NCBI GenBank assembly: GCA_030998225.1
Contig: JAPYXD010000522.1
Span: forward strand, 7,502,001-7,566,000
Source of the DNA: Diplolepis rosae
Lineage: Eukaryota > Arthropoda > Insecta > Hymenoptera > Diplolepididae
Length of the DNA stretch: 64,000 nt
Direction: 5' to 3'
The translations under genes were made by a program, and so were the position numbers. The notes beneath the pieces are model-generated. The model saw only the letters and a list, made by a program, of their open reading frames with translations, was not told the origin of the DNA and did not search any database. Positions 1 to 10,500 of the stretch are shown piece by piece. Numbering within the stretch: position 1 is the first letter of the stretch; the number at the start of each line of letters is the position of its first letter.

Positions 1-59
1 AGTGTATGACCGAGAAAAAATATCGTTCGCATCAAAAAAAGGCTTTCATACAAATTATT

Positions 60-104
60 TTCATTTTTTTAATTAAATCTTTTTTCTGGGTGTAGGTCTG
101 GGAA
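60..104. repeat. Fam-A element, 3' tip only
   Basis: Ends in CTTTTTTCTGGGTG followed by TA, the same terminus and target dinucleotide seen on complete Fam-A elements (for example the one ending at 4497). The rest of the element lies upstream or is lost. Confidence 0.5.
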
Positions 105-117
105 CTATTATATTTCG

Positions 118-700
118 ACTATTATCCCGTTTGATGTAAAATGGTTGAAAATTAATTCGACTCCATCCGATTTATTATTAACTTGGATTAATCTAGGCCG
201 AATTTTTAATCCAAACCAATCAGAATGAATCCGTAGTCGGAATTATTTGGATTGGAAATCTGGTTAGGGTTAATTTGACTTTGGATTGATTCGGATTGAA
301 AACTTAGTTCTGATTCATTCAGATTAGAATTTCCGATTGATTTGGAATGAATCAGATTGAATCAGATTGAATCAGATTGATTTTAAAACGTTTGGTACCT
401 TGGCGAAATCATCGGATATAAAAAAACTGGATTTTTAATCCGAATTAATCTGAATTATTCCGACCACGGATTGGTTAGGATGTACTTAGGATTGATTCAG
501 ATTCGTCTCGGATTAAATCGGAATAAATCGGACAAAGCCGGATGGATTTTCAACCGTTTTGCATCAAACGGGATTATAACGTTTCTCGGATTAGATCGGA
601 ATGAAACTGTTTGGTTTAGATACAAATTCCGCAATTATTCGGAAAGTTCCAGATTGGTTCTGAATGAATTTCGATCCGAAACTTTAGCCAGCGTAACTCC
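118..700. mobile_element. Fam-B palindromic element, degenerate copy
   Basis: Dense tiling with variants of AATCCGATTCATTCCG and their reverse complements. A diverged element end (CCGAAACTTTAGCCAG) lies near 697, matching the end of the intact copy at 61653-62153. An inner TACCTTGGCGAAATCATCGG near 397 looks like the opposite Fam-B start, so two copies may be joined. The 135-codon frame at 471-878 lies in this tiling and in the next copy and is not a gene. Confidence 0.7.
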
Positions 701-714
701 CAGAAGAATGTATC

Positions 715-1005
715 AAATTGTAATTCAATCCGAGCGAATCAGAGCTATTCCGAAATCTATTTTCGGACCATTCCGAGTCATTTTGAACCAATCCGATTTA
801 ATCCGATTCATTCCGCTTCGATCCGAGGCATCAGTCCAAATAAATCCGACCCAGGTTATCAATCGGCGCTCAAATTAATCCAAACTGAATTTTCAATCCG
901 TAAGAATTCGAGGTTGGAATAATTCTAATTGACTCTGATTGATGCGAAATGAATCGGATTACTACGGATTGGTTCGAAATTGCTTGGAATCGGCTTCGAA
1001 AGAAG
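715..1005. mobile_element. Fam-B, second adjoining copy
   Basis: The same TCCGATTCATTCCG-type tiles continue after a break near 700-715, in both orientations. Ends are not clear, so this is a partial or internally deleted copy. Confidence 0.6.
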
Positions 1006-1527
1006 GAAATTAAGATTAACTTTAAAAATTTCAAAATTGCTGACGTTATTTGTTTAATTCAAAGAAATATATTTTTTTTATACACCCAAACATCCTTTCT
1101 AATCAAATCCAAAAATATTGTATTTGTAGCAATTATCAGTTTTAAATGTATATATATATATATTTTATCTAATAAAAAAATTTAGTTCGGGATCTATAGT
1201 GGGATATATATGAAACTATCTGGTAAAATCTATTTTTCTTATGGCAACGAAGAAAGTTTTCTAGCTTCTAAAAGAGAACAAGAAATGCTCCAGATCAACT
1301 CAAATTCCACTCAGAGAAATATTTTGAAAATTCAATGTAACCTGATTATTGACCTCCAGAGGTTTCCATTTACTTCCCATTCGTAATATTTCTGGCACAA
1401 GGAAAGTTTGTGAACCTCAAAAGGCAACCGGAAGCGCTCTCAATCAACTTAAAGTATATTGACATTCAAGTTTGATTTCCTGTTTAATTTACTTAACAGC
1501 AATAAAATCAAACCATCCCAAACAACA
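1006..1527. other. AT-rich stretch, no feature seen
   Basis: Contains a short TA microsatellite near 1148-1163. No repeat shared with the rest of the window and no coding signal was recognised. Confidence 0.5.
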
Positions 1528-1705
1528 CACTCAGAAAAAAGTTTGATTCCAGCTAAAGTAACCGTTTCATTAACATCTTTTTATTTGATTTAATACAAAA
1601 ATATTTTCAAATGAATAAAAAGATATATTTTTTCATTTAAAGAAATGTTCTATTGACCCAAACAAATAATTTATTCAAATCAAAGAAACTCTCTTTTGAC
1701 TAAGC
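1528..1705 (+). mobile_element. Fam-A element, degenerate
   Basis: Starts with CACTCAGAAAAAAGTTTGAT, the Fam-A terminus, followed by weak CAAAGAAA/TTTCTTT tiles (ATTTAAAGAAATG, AATCAAAGAAAC). The 3' terminus is not recognisable. Confidence 0.55.
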
Positions 1706-2065
1706 TCTAATTTTTATTTTTTATGATTCAGAAATATCCAACGTTTCCATTACCTAAGTTTGTATTAAATTCACAAAATTACAAGTAATATATGAATTTA
1801 TCCCAGCAAAGTTTCTTGTACAAGCTACGACCTCTGATTGTAATTAAACTCTAAACGGTACCCGCAGCTAACAACGGGACGATAAAAAGGTCGATTATGC
1901 TCGGGATAAAAATTGCAGCAAAATATGTTACGCGAATACCTTGATTTACAAACGTTGTCTCGTAATTTCCTGTAGATATGATCAACATGTTTAATTGGAA
2001 TTCTCGGAAACTCGGAAGGAGTTGGGTGTCCTATATATAGGCCAGATTTAAAAAATCTGTTGCAT
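1706..2065. other. Low-copy sequence
   Basis: No shared repeat. A slightly more GC-rich patch at 1830-1930 (around CGGTACCCGCAGCTAACAAC) is unassigned. Confidence 0.4.
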
Positions 2066-2245
2066 TTACTGAGTCCATAAGTTAAAATAATAAAAGCATA
2101 AAATTTCTCTAAATTTAACAGAACTTAAAAATGTTAATTCAATAGGAATTTCTGTTATATTTATCGAGAAATCTGTTATTTTTACAAAAAAGCGGTAAAT
2201 TTCTGTTAAATCCGCAGATTTTTTCTCCACGTTGTGCGATGTTAT
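2066..2245 (+). repeat. Fam-N repeat (CTGAGTCCATAA start)
   Basis: Shares ACTGAGTCCATAA and a run of CTGTTA/TAACAGA modules (AATTTCTGTTA, TCGAGAAATCTGTTA) with 54400-54650. Both copies carry repeated, partly inverted AACAGAAATTT modules with a TATCGA-type centre, so this is probably a diverged palindromic MITE. Confidence 0.5.
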
Positions 2246-2275
2246 CTGTAAACGAATTTTATTCTAGCTCTGGCC

Positions 2276-2352
2276 GGGGACAGATCAGGGATAAAATACA
2301 TGGCCTGACCGGGGCCCGATAGGGCCATGTGTTTTATCATCAGCCTGTGCCA
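2276..2352. repeat. Small GC-rich hairpin
   Basis: GATAAAATACATGGCC near 2292 pairs with GGGCCATGTGTTTTATC near 2323 across a GC-rich loop (TGACCGGGGCCCGATA). The outer GGCCGGGGACAG and CAGCCTGTGCC may extend it. It stands out from the AT-rich surroundings. Confidence 0.55.
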
Positions 2353-2516
2353 AAAAACCCAAAAAAAAGTTTCTTTGAATCAAAAAAAAAAATTCTTTGA
2401 ATGAAACAAATTTATGCATTGCTATACGGTAAAAGAAAAATTTCTTTGATTTAAAGAAAAAATTGTTTTCGTTACAGGTAATAAAATTAAATAAATTATT
2501 TCTTAATTTTTTTCTA

Positions 2517-2764
2517 GATTGAGAAAACAGTTTGTTTAAATTAAAGAAACATTTCTTTGATATACGGTCAAAGAAAAAATTTCTTTAAATTAAAGAAAAT
2601 GTTGTTAATTTAAAAGAATTTTCTTTAATCCAAAGAAATACATTTGTTTACATTAAAGAACATTTTTTTGAATCAACAAAACTTTCTTCAATTTAAAGAA
2701 ATTTTTTCTTTGAGCGTGTATCAAAGAAATGTTTCTTTAATTCAAAGAAACTGTTTTCTCAGTG
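2517..2764 (+). mobile_element. Fam-A3 MITE nested in Fam-A2
   Basis: Begins TTGAGAAAACAGTTTG and ends AAACTGTTTTCTCAGTG, flanked by TA on both sides (2515-2516, 2765-2766). The interior matches 5104-5345 and 29280-29502 (ATTTGTTTACATTAA, GAATCAACAAAACTTTCTTC). The host Fam-A2 sequence resumes at GTACTGTATT. Confidence 0.75.
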
Positions 2765-3273
2765 TAGTACTGTATTAAAATTGAAAAAATATTTATTTAA
2801 ATCAGATAAATAATGTTGAAAAAATAATTTAAAAAGGGTTAAAAATGTGCTTTCTTAAAGTCAAATAAATTTATATTTGTTCTAAAGGTATTTTTACTTC
2901 AGGTTGAAGAAATGAAGTTAGAAAACGATTTCTAAAATTTAAATAGACCTTGATTTCTTCTTCCCTTTTGTTTCTTTGATTCAAACAAAATTTCTTTGAT
3001 TCAAAGACATTTCTTGATTGCTTTTTTTTCTTTGAATTAAAAAAATGAACATCTGGGCAGTCGCATAGTACATGCATAATGTGATTCACAGAAATATTTT
3101 ATTTAATTTAAAGAAAAAATTGTCTTCGTTCAAGGTAATAAAACTAATGAAAGTATTCCTTAAATTTTTCCCAGTACTATATCTCAATCAAAAAAAGATA
3201 TTTTTTGAAATCAAATAAATAGTGTTGGAAAAATAATTGATTTCGTTTAAAAAAAAACTAAAAAAGTGATTTC

Positions 3274-3360
3274 TTAAGGCTATGAATCAACTAGATCACG
3301 TGACTAAATTCTTGTAAAAGTTCATGTGAGATAATTTTTTTATTTTTCAAAATATCTTCG
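3274..3360 (+). mobile_element. Fam-D head inserted at TTAA of Fam-A2
   Basis: TTAAGGCTATGAATCAACTA followed by GATCACGTGAC and the typical start of Fam-D. The TTAA belongs to the Fam-A2 host motif GTGATTTCTTAA (seen uninterrupted at 11480 and 48619). Fam-A2 resumes at AATTGAAGAAATTAA. Only about 80 bp of Fam-D remains. Confidence 0.65.
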
Positions 3361-3420
3361 AATTGAAGAAATTAACTTAAAAAAACGATTTCTTAAATTG
3401 CGCAGGGAGAAATCGTTGCT

Positions 3421-3988
3421 TTTCGCTTGGCATGTACTTCAATTAAATTGAAATAATTCGTGACGTAGTTATCACTGAACATTATACTGCAAACATTTAT
3501 TGTTCAACTTTAGCATGCCATCGATCAAGCAACGAAGTGAAGTTGCGCATAAGACAAGAAAATTAATGGACTTTAATCTGACATGACATTTCCATGGCAA
3601 TTTTATTAAAGACCAAACTCAATTTTAATTTTATTTTTAAATATCTAACTATGTTGTGATAAGCAACAGATGTTCTTCTGTCAACAGTTTTCTTTCCATG
3701 TTGCACAATACTTCTTATTATATGATAAATTAACATCGTGGTAGATTATATAGTAAATATAAATTCAGTTTGTTTTCTGTTATGTAAGTCAGTTTTTGAA
3801 TCATCTGTATATAACGAAAAGGTACTCAATTATGGCAGTGATTATATGATAATGGTATACAATTTGTGAAAAGAGCAAGGTCGTATTTTGTTACATGAAA
3901 CAAGATCTTTGGTTGGAATAATCAAATATTTTTCTGAGTTTAACAATTACTAGTAACAATGTTTAAAACAGCTGAAAACAAATTTCTA
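3421..3988. other. Low-copy AT-rich sequence
   Basis: No repeat shared within the window and no ORF of note were seen. Confidence 0.4.
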
Positions 3989-3989
3989 G

Positions 3990-4652
3990 ACGGAGAAACT
4001 TTTTATATCAATTTTTACTATAGTATTTTTCAATTTAGGGAAAAACGTATCAGTTTGAGAAATTTTTGTTAGTAAAAATACTAAATTTTATAATAATGAT
4101 ATGAAACTTCAGCATACACTCAGAAAAAAGATATGATTGAATCAAAAAAATTATTTTTTTGAACGACTTTCTTTGATTTAATGAAATGTTTTGTTTAAAT
4201 GAAATAAAATTTGTTTGATTCAAACAAAATATCCTTGGATCAAACAAATATTCGTTCGAATCAAATCAATTTCTGCCTTAAATCAAACAAATTATATCTT
4301 TAACCAAATATCAATGCATTAATTTCTTTGCTTTAAACAAAAATTAATTTGATTCAAACAAATATTTATTTGGTTCAAAGATATTTTGATTGGATCAAAC
4401 AAATTTTATTTCATTTAAACAAATCATTTCTTTAAATCAAAGAAAGTCGTTCAAAGAAATCATTTTCTTTGATTCAATCAAATCTTTTTTCTGAGTGTAG
4501 TTCATAGCAAATTTTACTATAGTTTATACTAAAGTTTCATATCATTATTATAAAGTTTAGTATTTTCACTAACGAAAATTCTTAAAGTGATACGTTTTTC
4601 CCTAAATTGAAAAATACTATAGTAAAAATTGATATAAAAAGTTTCTCCGTGT
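3990..4652. mobile_element. Fam-M foldback element, interrupted
   Basis: Left arm starts CGGAGAAACTTTTTATATCA (3991) and the right arm ends in its reverse complement plus TCTCCGTG (4652). The arms are nearly complementary over more than 120 bp. A Fam-A element (4117-4497) sits at the centre. Without it the foldback is about 280 bp. Confidence 0.8.
4117..4497. mobile_element. Fam-A MITE, complete palindrome with TA target duplication
   Basis: Starts CACTCAGAAAAAAGAT and ends ATCTTTTTTCTGAGTG, flanked by TA at 4115-4116 and 4498-4499. The whole 381 bp is close to a perfect inverted repeat (GAACGACTTTCTTTGAT near 4160 pairs with ATCAAAGAAAGTCGTTC near 4436). The adjacent partial Fam-M copy at 4700-4733 shows the uninterrupted target sequence, which proves the boundaries. 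Confidence 0.9.
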
Positions 4653-4852
4653 AGTAAAAATACTAAACTTTATAATAATGATATGAAACTTTAGTATGAA
4701 CTATAGTAAAATTTGCTATGAACTATGCTGAAGTTTCATATCATTATTATAAAGTTTAATATTTTTACTAACAAAAATTCTCAAAGTGATACGTTTTTCC
4801 CTAAATTGAAAAATACTATAGTAAAAATTGATATAAAAAGTTTCTCCGTGTG
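4653..4852 (-). mobile_element. Fam-M, second partial copy
   Basis: Repeats the centre and right arm of the preceding element in direct succession and ends again in GTTTCTCCGTG at 4851. It keeps the intact site GCTATGAACTATGCTGAAG that is interrupted in the first copy. Confidence 0.8.
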
Positions 4853-5103
4853 TCGTTTAGATGAAGAATTTTAGTCAATAGAATTCTAGATTAGAATTTT
4901 AGCAAAGCTCAATTTTTCCTATTAACTGAAAATAGTTCACAAATTGGAATCTTGTCGTCACAGGATTGAATCTAGAATTCAGGACACGAGAGCATTGAAC
5001 TAAATCCTTGCTGACAAGCGTGATATTTGACACAAGTTTCAAATAAAAAGGGTTAAATTGTTACTAGATGTTAAAAATAGTGACTGTTTTAAACTGACAG
5101 GAT

Positions 5104-5345
5104 ACACTGAGAAAACAGTTTCTTTGGATCAAAGTGACATTTCTTTGATATACGGTAAAACAAAAATTTCTTTAAATTAAAGAAAGTTTTATTAATTCAA
5201 AAGAATTTTCTTTAATCTGAAGAAATAGATCTGTTTACATTTAAGAACATTTTTTTGAATCAACAAAACTTTCTTCAATTCAAAGAAATTTGTTCTTTGA
5301 CCATATATCAAAGAAATGTTTCTTTGATTCAAATAAATTCGTTGT
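5104..5345 (+). mobile_element. Fam-A3 MITE
   Basis: Starts TACACTGAGAAAACAGTTTC. The interior follows the 2517-2764 copy closely. The right terminus has decayed after CATATATCAAAGAAATGTTTC. Confidence 0.75.
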
Positions 5346-6295
5346 ATTCATTCAAGAACATCTTTCATTCATTTCGCTAATATCCTAAAACCTATGAAAA
5401 ATTAGATTCAAGAGTGTGATACAATTATTTAAAAACTGCGAACTTTCATTAGGTTTATGATCTCGAAATTCAAACTAAATTTCCTTAACAATTGTTCTAA
5501 TGACCTATCATAACATATATATTGTTGACATTACTGAATCTAAAAGATTTATTTGTTTCTTGGTAAATAAATTTAGTTTATATTCATGTACGGTAAATTT
5601 TTTCGAGCACAAAATAAGTTTCTCGAAATTTTTGAGATATAAGAGTAGAATACAATAAGGTAGGTCTGTCTGGTTCATTTGGGTAAGAATTTTACAGTTA
5701 AATGTAATTGTTCATAACTTTTCCTGTTCTATGTTTTGCGAAAATTTTACAAAACGAACGAGACTGATGTTAATTATTGTATTCTATCACAGTTTCTAAA
5801 TTTTCAATAAGATATTCTGTGTTTTGGTTTAACTGTGACGCTGTTAATTCCATAAGATATTTATTTGAATCAATAGAATCCTCTTATAGACGAGCACCAA
5901 AGAAACGTCTAAATGTGTAATTGATTTTACAATATATAAATGCAGATAACCCTGAAAGATATTAGTTTGTGCAATCAATATCTTACATATTTAAAAAAAC
6001 ATTAGTGAAAAAGTTAAGTGTCATAACTGAAATATCAAAAAAATTAGTATTCTGAAAGTGAAAAGGATTTGCTTACTTCGAGATATTTTTTTGACTTTCT
6101 TCAAAATTTTCAGGGACTGTTTTTCTTTTTTTCTTGAATTAAAATAATACAGCCAAACATATTATTTTAAAATTGCTTTCAACGATTCTTTTCAAGTCAA
6201 AGGAACATTTCTTTAAAATAAAGAAAACCTATTAAAAAAATTCAAGCTTAGTTCATGTAATTTGATAATGAAACTCGAGTCAATTTTATCATATT
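5346..6295. other. Low-copy AT-rich sequence
   Basis: No shared repeat apart from weak Fam-A-like tiles at 6190-6235 (TCAAAGGAACATTTCTTTAA). No coding or RNA signal seen. Confidence 0.4.
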
Positions 6296-6299
6296 TTAA

Positions 6300-6342
6300 A
6301 TGTGAATTACATTTTCTCAAAGTTATTAAATTTGATTATGAT
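6300..6342 (+). repeat. Short Fam-K-like fragment
   Basis: GTGAATTACATTTTCTCAAA and the following bases resemble the Fam-K interior at 59484-59520. The match is only about 40 bp, so this is tentative. Confidence 0.25.
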
Positions 6343-6449
6343 TTCAAATGAAAAATATTATTATAATATAACTATAGTTATTGTACATTTTTTAAACATT
6401 TTTAAAAAAAAATTTTTAATTTTTTACACATATTTTTATAGCATATTGT

Positions 6450-6759
6450 CAGGGTCGGATAAAGGAGTGTGGGGGGCCCGGGGCAATGGAAAAGTGGAGG
6501 CACTTTCAAATTATAAATATCTATTGATAATTTCATTGTTACGTTTGAAAAACAAATTTTCGTTAAGCAGACTGCTAAAGGGTGCGTCGCTTACTGATCC
6601 TCGGTGTGCTTATCTCTCAGTGTAAGATGACATATACTTAATTGCTCATTAATTTCTTAAAAATGGAAAATTTTATTGATATAAAATTCTTGAATTCACG
6701 GTTTGTGGAGGCCCTCAAGATGTGGGGGCCCTGGCTGCCCCGCCATGCATTCGGCCCTG
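6450..6759. mobile_element. hAT-superfamily MITE with 8-bp target duplication
   Basis: Begins CAGGGTCGGATAAAGGAG and ends GCATTCGGCCCTG. The CAGGG/CCCTG termini are typical of hAT elements. Flanking octamers CATATTGT (6442-6449) and CGTATTGT (6760-6767) match at 7 of 8 positions, the hAT target-duplication length. At about 310 bp there is no room for a transposase; the 107-codon frame across it is incidental. GC-rich subterminal blocks (GGGGGGCCCGGGGC; GTGGGGGCCC) contrast with an AT-rich core. Confidence 0.85.
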
Positions 6760-6794
6760 CGTATTGTCCAACTAGGGAAAAAAAAATTATTTTT

Positions 6795-7100
6795 TGTCCG
6801 CCGTACACTGAAAGTTAGCTTTGTCGATGTTGTTTTGTGTGCAGAAAGTTGATTTTCCCGTATTAGTGTGGTGAAATTTTACGTGTGCGGAAAATCAATT
6901 TTCCGCACGCAAAACGACACCGTCTCGGTTAACTTTCGCTATACAGCAAACAAAAAATATCGTTCATATCACGTGCGGAAAGGCGTATTTTAATGCAAGA
7001 GCGAGTCGCGACGAGGTTCCTCGTATCGTCTCGGCCCTCGTCGCGACTCGCTCTTGCGTTAAAATACACCTTTCGCACTTGATACGAAATACACTATTGT
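6795..7100. mobile_element. Fam-G double foldback
   Basis: First palindrome 6800-6945: GTCCGCCGTACACTGAAAGT pairs with AACTTTCGCTATACAGC around GTGCGGAAAATC/GATTTTCCGCAC. Second palindrome 6960-7090: GTGCGGAAAGGCGTATTTTA and GAGCGAGTCGCGACGAGG pair with a near-exact inverted copy ending CACTTGATACGAAA. Related copies lie at 36542-36790 and 39262-39525. Confidence 0.8.
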
Positions 7101-7165
7101 GAGTGAGAAAATTGGATGCCCGAACAAAGCGAGAATAAGAACCATACGAGTAAAATAAATGTTTT
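7096..7165 (+). repeat. Module shared with 25840-25900
   Basis: GGATGCCCGAACAAAGCGAG and CCATACGAGTAAAATAAAT closely match TGATGCCCGAGCAAAGCGAA and CCACACGAGTAAAATAAAT in the Fam-H cluster. It sits directly beside Fam-G here and inside Fam-H there. Confidence 0.6.
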
Positions 7166-7995
7166 TTATTTTTCTATACCAAACAATGTGCTTGCATTCA
7201 TGTTTCGAAGCTAAAACTTCCTTACACAATTTTCAAATTGAACGAAATATAACCCAATCACTGGCACGGATGTATAAATGATTAATTATTTGTTACTAGA
7301 TTTAATTTTTAAGAACTGTTTTTATCCTGTAAGCATTGACAAGCAATGACGAATAAAATTACACAAGAATCATTCAAATCCATTGAAATTTATCGAAAAT
7401 ATCGCGAGTTAAGTTTGAAAAAAGATTGAATTTTGTAATAAAAAAAAAAAAAAACAAATTCAATGTCTTCATTCGATAACCGTAGGTCCAGTAAGAAAAT
7501 TTTATTTGTATATTTTGTGCATGTTCTGATTTTATATTGACCGATATTTTTATTTTTCTTAATTTCAAATTTCGGCAGAATTTGACCTCTATCCCCTCCC
7601 TTTATTCTACTGTTTAAGCGCCTAACCGAATATTGCACAGGGACCCAGAAATGAAATTTTTGAATTCTCAAATCTGATTAACTGATTTAAACATGAAACC
7701 AAAAAAAAAAGAAAAAAAAAACAGTCAAGATAGAAGAATCGGTCAAAACCTATAATTCAAGGTTTGTCTCATGGGACGATACGTTTGGCAACGTTGCAGT
7801 ACATCTTCGACACAGCAGACGAACATCCTAGAGTTCGTTGAGATTTTAAATCAGAGAAGCCAACAGGAAAGTACAGAGATTCTATTATAGTCTCTCTCCG
7901 TAAACTACAATTTTTCCCCTATATTCGTAAAAATATAAAAATTTACGATTTCAGCAAAGGCAGAAAATAAAATAAGAGAAACACCGACTAATTCT
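7166..7995. other. Low-copy sequence with A-rich tracts
   Basis: Contains A tracts at about 7438-7454 and 7700-7720. The overlapping minus-strand frames here are low-complexity and match nothing I recognise. Confidence 0.4.
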
Positions 7996-9640
7996 CAAAC
8001 TGGGAGTCTTCTACCCGAATCAAAAATTTTGTTCCTGCGTTCAGGAACCATGTAGATAGAAGTATTCGCGGAACTTTTTGCAGAGAAGGCTATGACGACT
8101 CTTGGTTGGCCGGGCCAATTCGGTTCAAGTTGGTTGAAGTAGCAGGAAGAGAGGAACGGGGAAAAGGGCTGATATACGGACACGTCAGTATCTACCACTA
8201 GAGGGGAACCGCAATCTTTGCCTAAAAAGTGGGGATAATATCACGAGAGGGGAAAATCGTCAGCGATTGGCTAAGCAGAGTGACGAGAATGCGCAAGCGC
8301 AGATATCTGCTGAGTTCTCTCCTCTCCTGGGGAGTTACTTCTCTTAGTTCGCGCGAGTTGCACGTTCCCTTGTTTCGCTCCCAGAGATATATATCATTTA
8401 GTCACAAATTTTAATTCCAATAGACTCCACACTCACACATTGTCGGTTATCGAACGAATCCAGGGTGTTTTTTGTTTTTGCCTGTTGACTCCAGAGACAA
8501 ATAAACTTTCAAGTGTCGTATAAGCGACCAAGATGTTTATCAGGGATTATCATCCGAAAGGGAAATGTTTTTGAGTTGGGAACCTTGTAGTCCTTCAGTA
8601 ATAGAAAGAATATTCAAGTACCTGATTGTTAGAACGGACCTTATTTTGTCAGCTTTTAAACTAAACTGACATAAAGAAAATAGAATCCGGTGCAGTGGAT
8701 GAAACCGTTTTCGTGTTTTTCCGAACATTTGCGCCTATCGAAAATAATTTGCGAACAGATGGAAAATTAAAAAATATCAGCGTTAAGCTGATCTTGCACT
8801 GCGACACGTAATGGCGGCTGTTAGGCGTTGCCCAGCCATATTGAAATCGAAGATTTAATTCCTCTCTGCTGTGACGAATTTATCATTTTAGTTTGTAATT
8901 GCCCTAAAAACACAAAAAATTCTAATGGATATGTAAATTACTATAAGTGTGGAGTGATTACCCGGATTCTTGTGTCTCGTATTTCAGAAAAATCCAAATT
9001 TAGGCATGGCGTTTAATTATTTTGAAGCATGGAGAAAATGATAGGTTGAGTGTGGAATAGATTAGAAAGAAATCTTGTGAATTTTGATCAGACTTAAGAA
9101 ACATATGTTTCCTAGTAATGAGTGTTCCACAAACTGCGCAGCAACTTGATCGCTCAGAGACCGTCATGTTCAGCGGCTGCAGGAGCCCCTATTTCTATTT
9201 CCCCTCTTTCTCCCATCCACATTTGTATATACAATAAATATAAATCGGAGGAGGGAGATAGAGAGTTTCAAGAAGACATGCATGCTGTGAACGCCCTTAG
9301 CTAATAAATACTCACGCACGCGTCCAAGGAAATGGCGGGGAAATGACAAGAGTGAAGGAGAGGGATCGGATTTGGAGGGGGTTATAAAAAATGGAAAAAA
9401 AGAGGCAAAGTGATACGGTGGATTGTTGGCAAGCGAACCACGTCCCGAACCATGTCACCCCACTACTTTTCGTTCACGTCGAGGAATTTTACTCGGGCAG
9501 ACTCGCTCCCGGCCTCGGTATGACTCTCTTGCTCTTTGCAACCTTCCTCGTTGGTTCGGCTTTGGTTTATGAGGAGACATTAACATGGGTCTCCATAAAC
9601 CAAGGGAGTCTCTAGGTCAGACCTGTATCTTCTCCACGTC
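7996..9640. other. Low-copy, GC-richer island; possible gene edge
   Basis: Base composition is clearly less AT-rich than the surroundings, no MITE fragments occur, and several GC-rich patches are present (8080-8400, 9160-9300, 9310-9640). Several short frames exist (74 codons at 9391-9615, for example) but none shows a recognisable domain. Plausible as a promoter, UTR or enhancer region; no exon can be claimed. Confidence 0.3.
8266..8301. promoter_or_regulatory. Candidate promoter motifs: inverted CCAAT box and NRF1/ewg-type site
   Basis: ATTGG (inverted CCAAT) at 8266-8270 lies 20 bp from TGCGCAAGCGCA at 8290-8301, which fits the palindromic GCGCAnGCGC site bound by NRF1 and, in flies, Erect wing. 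Both motifs are common in constitutive promoters and they fall in the GC-richer island. Function is inferred; no transcript is visible. Confidence 0.25.
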
Positions 9641-9850
9641 GCCCTCATACGTCTGTGTGTTTGTGTATCAAAGTATATTTATACTTTACAAAGTTCTCTC
9701 CAACACTATATTTCCTTAACTTAAAACTGAGAAAAAATCTAACTATTATAGTAAGATGAGGTCTTCCTATTGTAGGATGGAATTATAACGTATTCAATTT
9801 TTAAGGAGTGAGCTATAAAAGCCAATATCGATGATATTATTTGTTTTCAG

Positions 9851-10070
9851 AGCAGTTGCCATGCAAGAAAAGTTTAAACTTCATCTTGCTGTGGTTGCTC
9901 AAAATTCATCCTATTTCAGCAAGGATACCATTGCAATGAAGATGTAAGGCCACGCCTACCGATACTCCGTGTCAAGCAGAAGTTGCAAATTAATTCTTGT
10001 TGAAATAGGATGAGTTTCGTGCAACCAGAGCGAGGCAGAGTTCGAGTTATGCTTGCATGGCAAAACTGAT
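9851..10070. repeat. Foldback element with 65-70 bp arms
   Basis: GCAGTTGCCATGCAAG (9852) pairs with CTTGCATGGCAAAACTGAT (10052). The arms continue imperfectly inwards to TCATCCTATTTCAGC near 9905, matching the inverse GAAATAGGATGAG near 10001. The loop is about 90 bp. No second copy in the window. Confidence 0.7.
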
Positions 10071-10500
10071 CTAAAAGCATGAAACGTAGTCAAACACTTC
10101 ATCCGATCATATTGAAATTTTAAGGCCATGTCCTAGGTGGGCCATTTGACCAAATAATCACCACCATTTTGTCATGAAAAAACTTGAAAAAAATATTTTC
10201 TGTACTTCATTACTAGTATTATAAATTCCATCTTACAGAATTTCGACTGATCTCTTTATTGCGCCAAAAAAATTCTCGAAATATGCCTATTTTTTCGTGC
10301 TCTACAGTGATTTAACCCCTTAAATAGATTTACTAGAGAAGTGCACATGATTATTTGAATAGGTCAATACATTTTTTTATATAAACAAATCAAGGTCGAT
10401 ATTTTCATACAAAATTATTATTTTTTTAAAGTAGTCATTTTAAATATTTTTCCATAAAATTTTTTTTTTCTATACCACAATATATGTATTTGACTAGAAT
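10071..10500. other. AT-rich sequence with possible Fam-D tip
   Basis: TTAAGGCCATG at 10120-10130 resembles a Fam-D start, but the following sequence does not continue the family. Otherwise nothing is recognised. Confidence 0.3.

Larger units (their letters stand above)
2352..3420 (+). mobile_element. Fam-A2 (long form), two partial copies with nested inserts
   Basis: Tiled with TTTCTTTGAATCAAAGAAA-type modules and the long-form internal block GAACATCTGGGCAGTCGCAT (3045), also present at 11265 and, diverged, at 48405. The opening (GAATGAAACAAATTTATGCA) recurs at 11182. A Fam-A3 element (2517-2764) and a Fam-D head (3278) are inserted in it. Confidence 0.7.

Noticed and set aside
471..878. 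Longest open frame in the window (135 codons, + strand)
   Set aside because: It lies within Fam-B tiling; its peptide simply reads the TCCGAATC repeats and similar frames occur in other Fam-B copies.
9391..9615. 74-codon frame with a TATAAAA upstream (9383)
   Set aside because: Island is plausible as genic, but the peptide shows no domain, the frame is short and the TATA-like string is common in AT-rich DNA.
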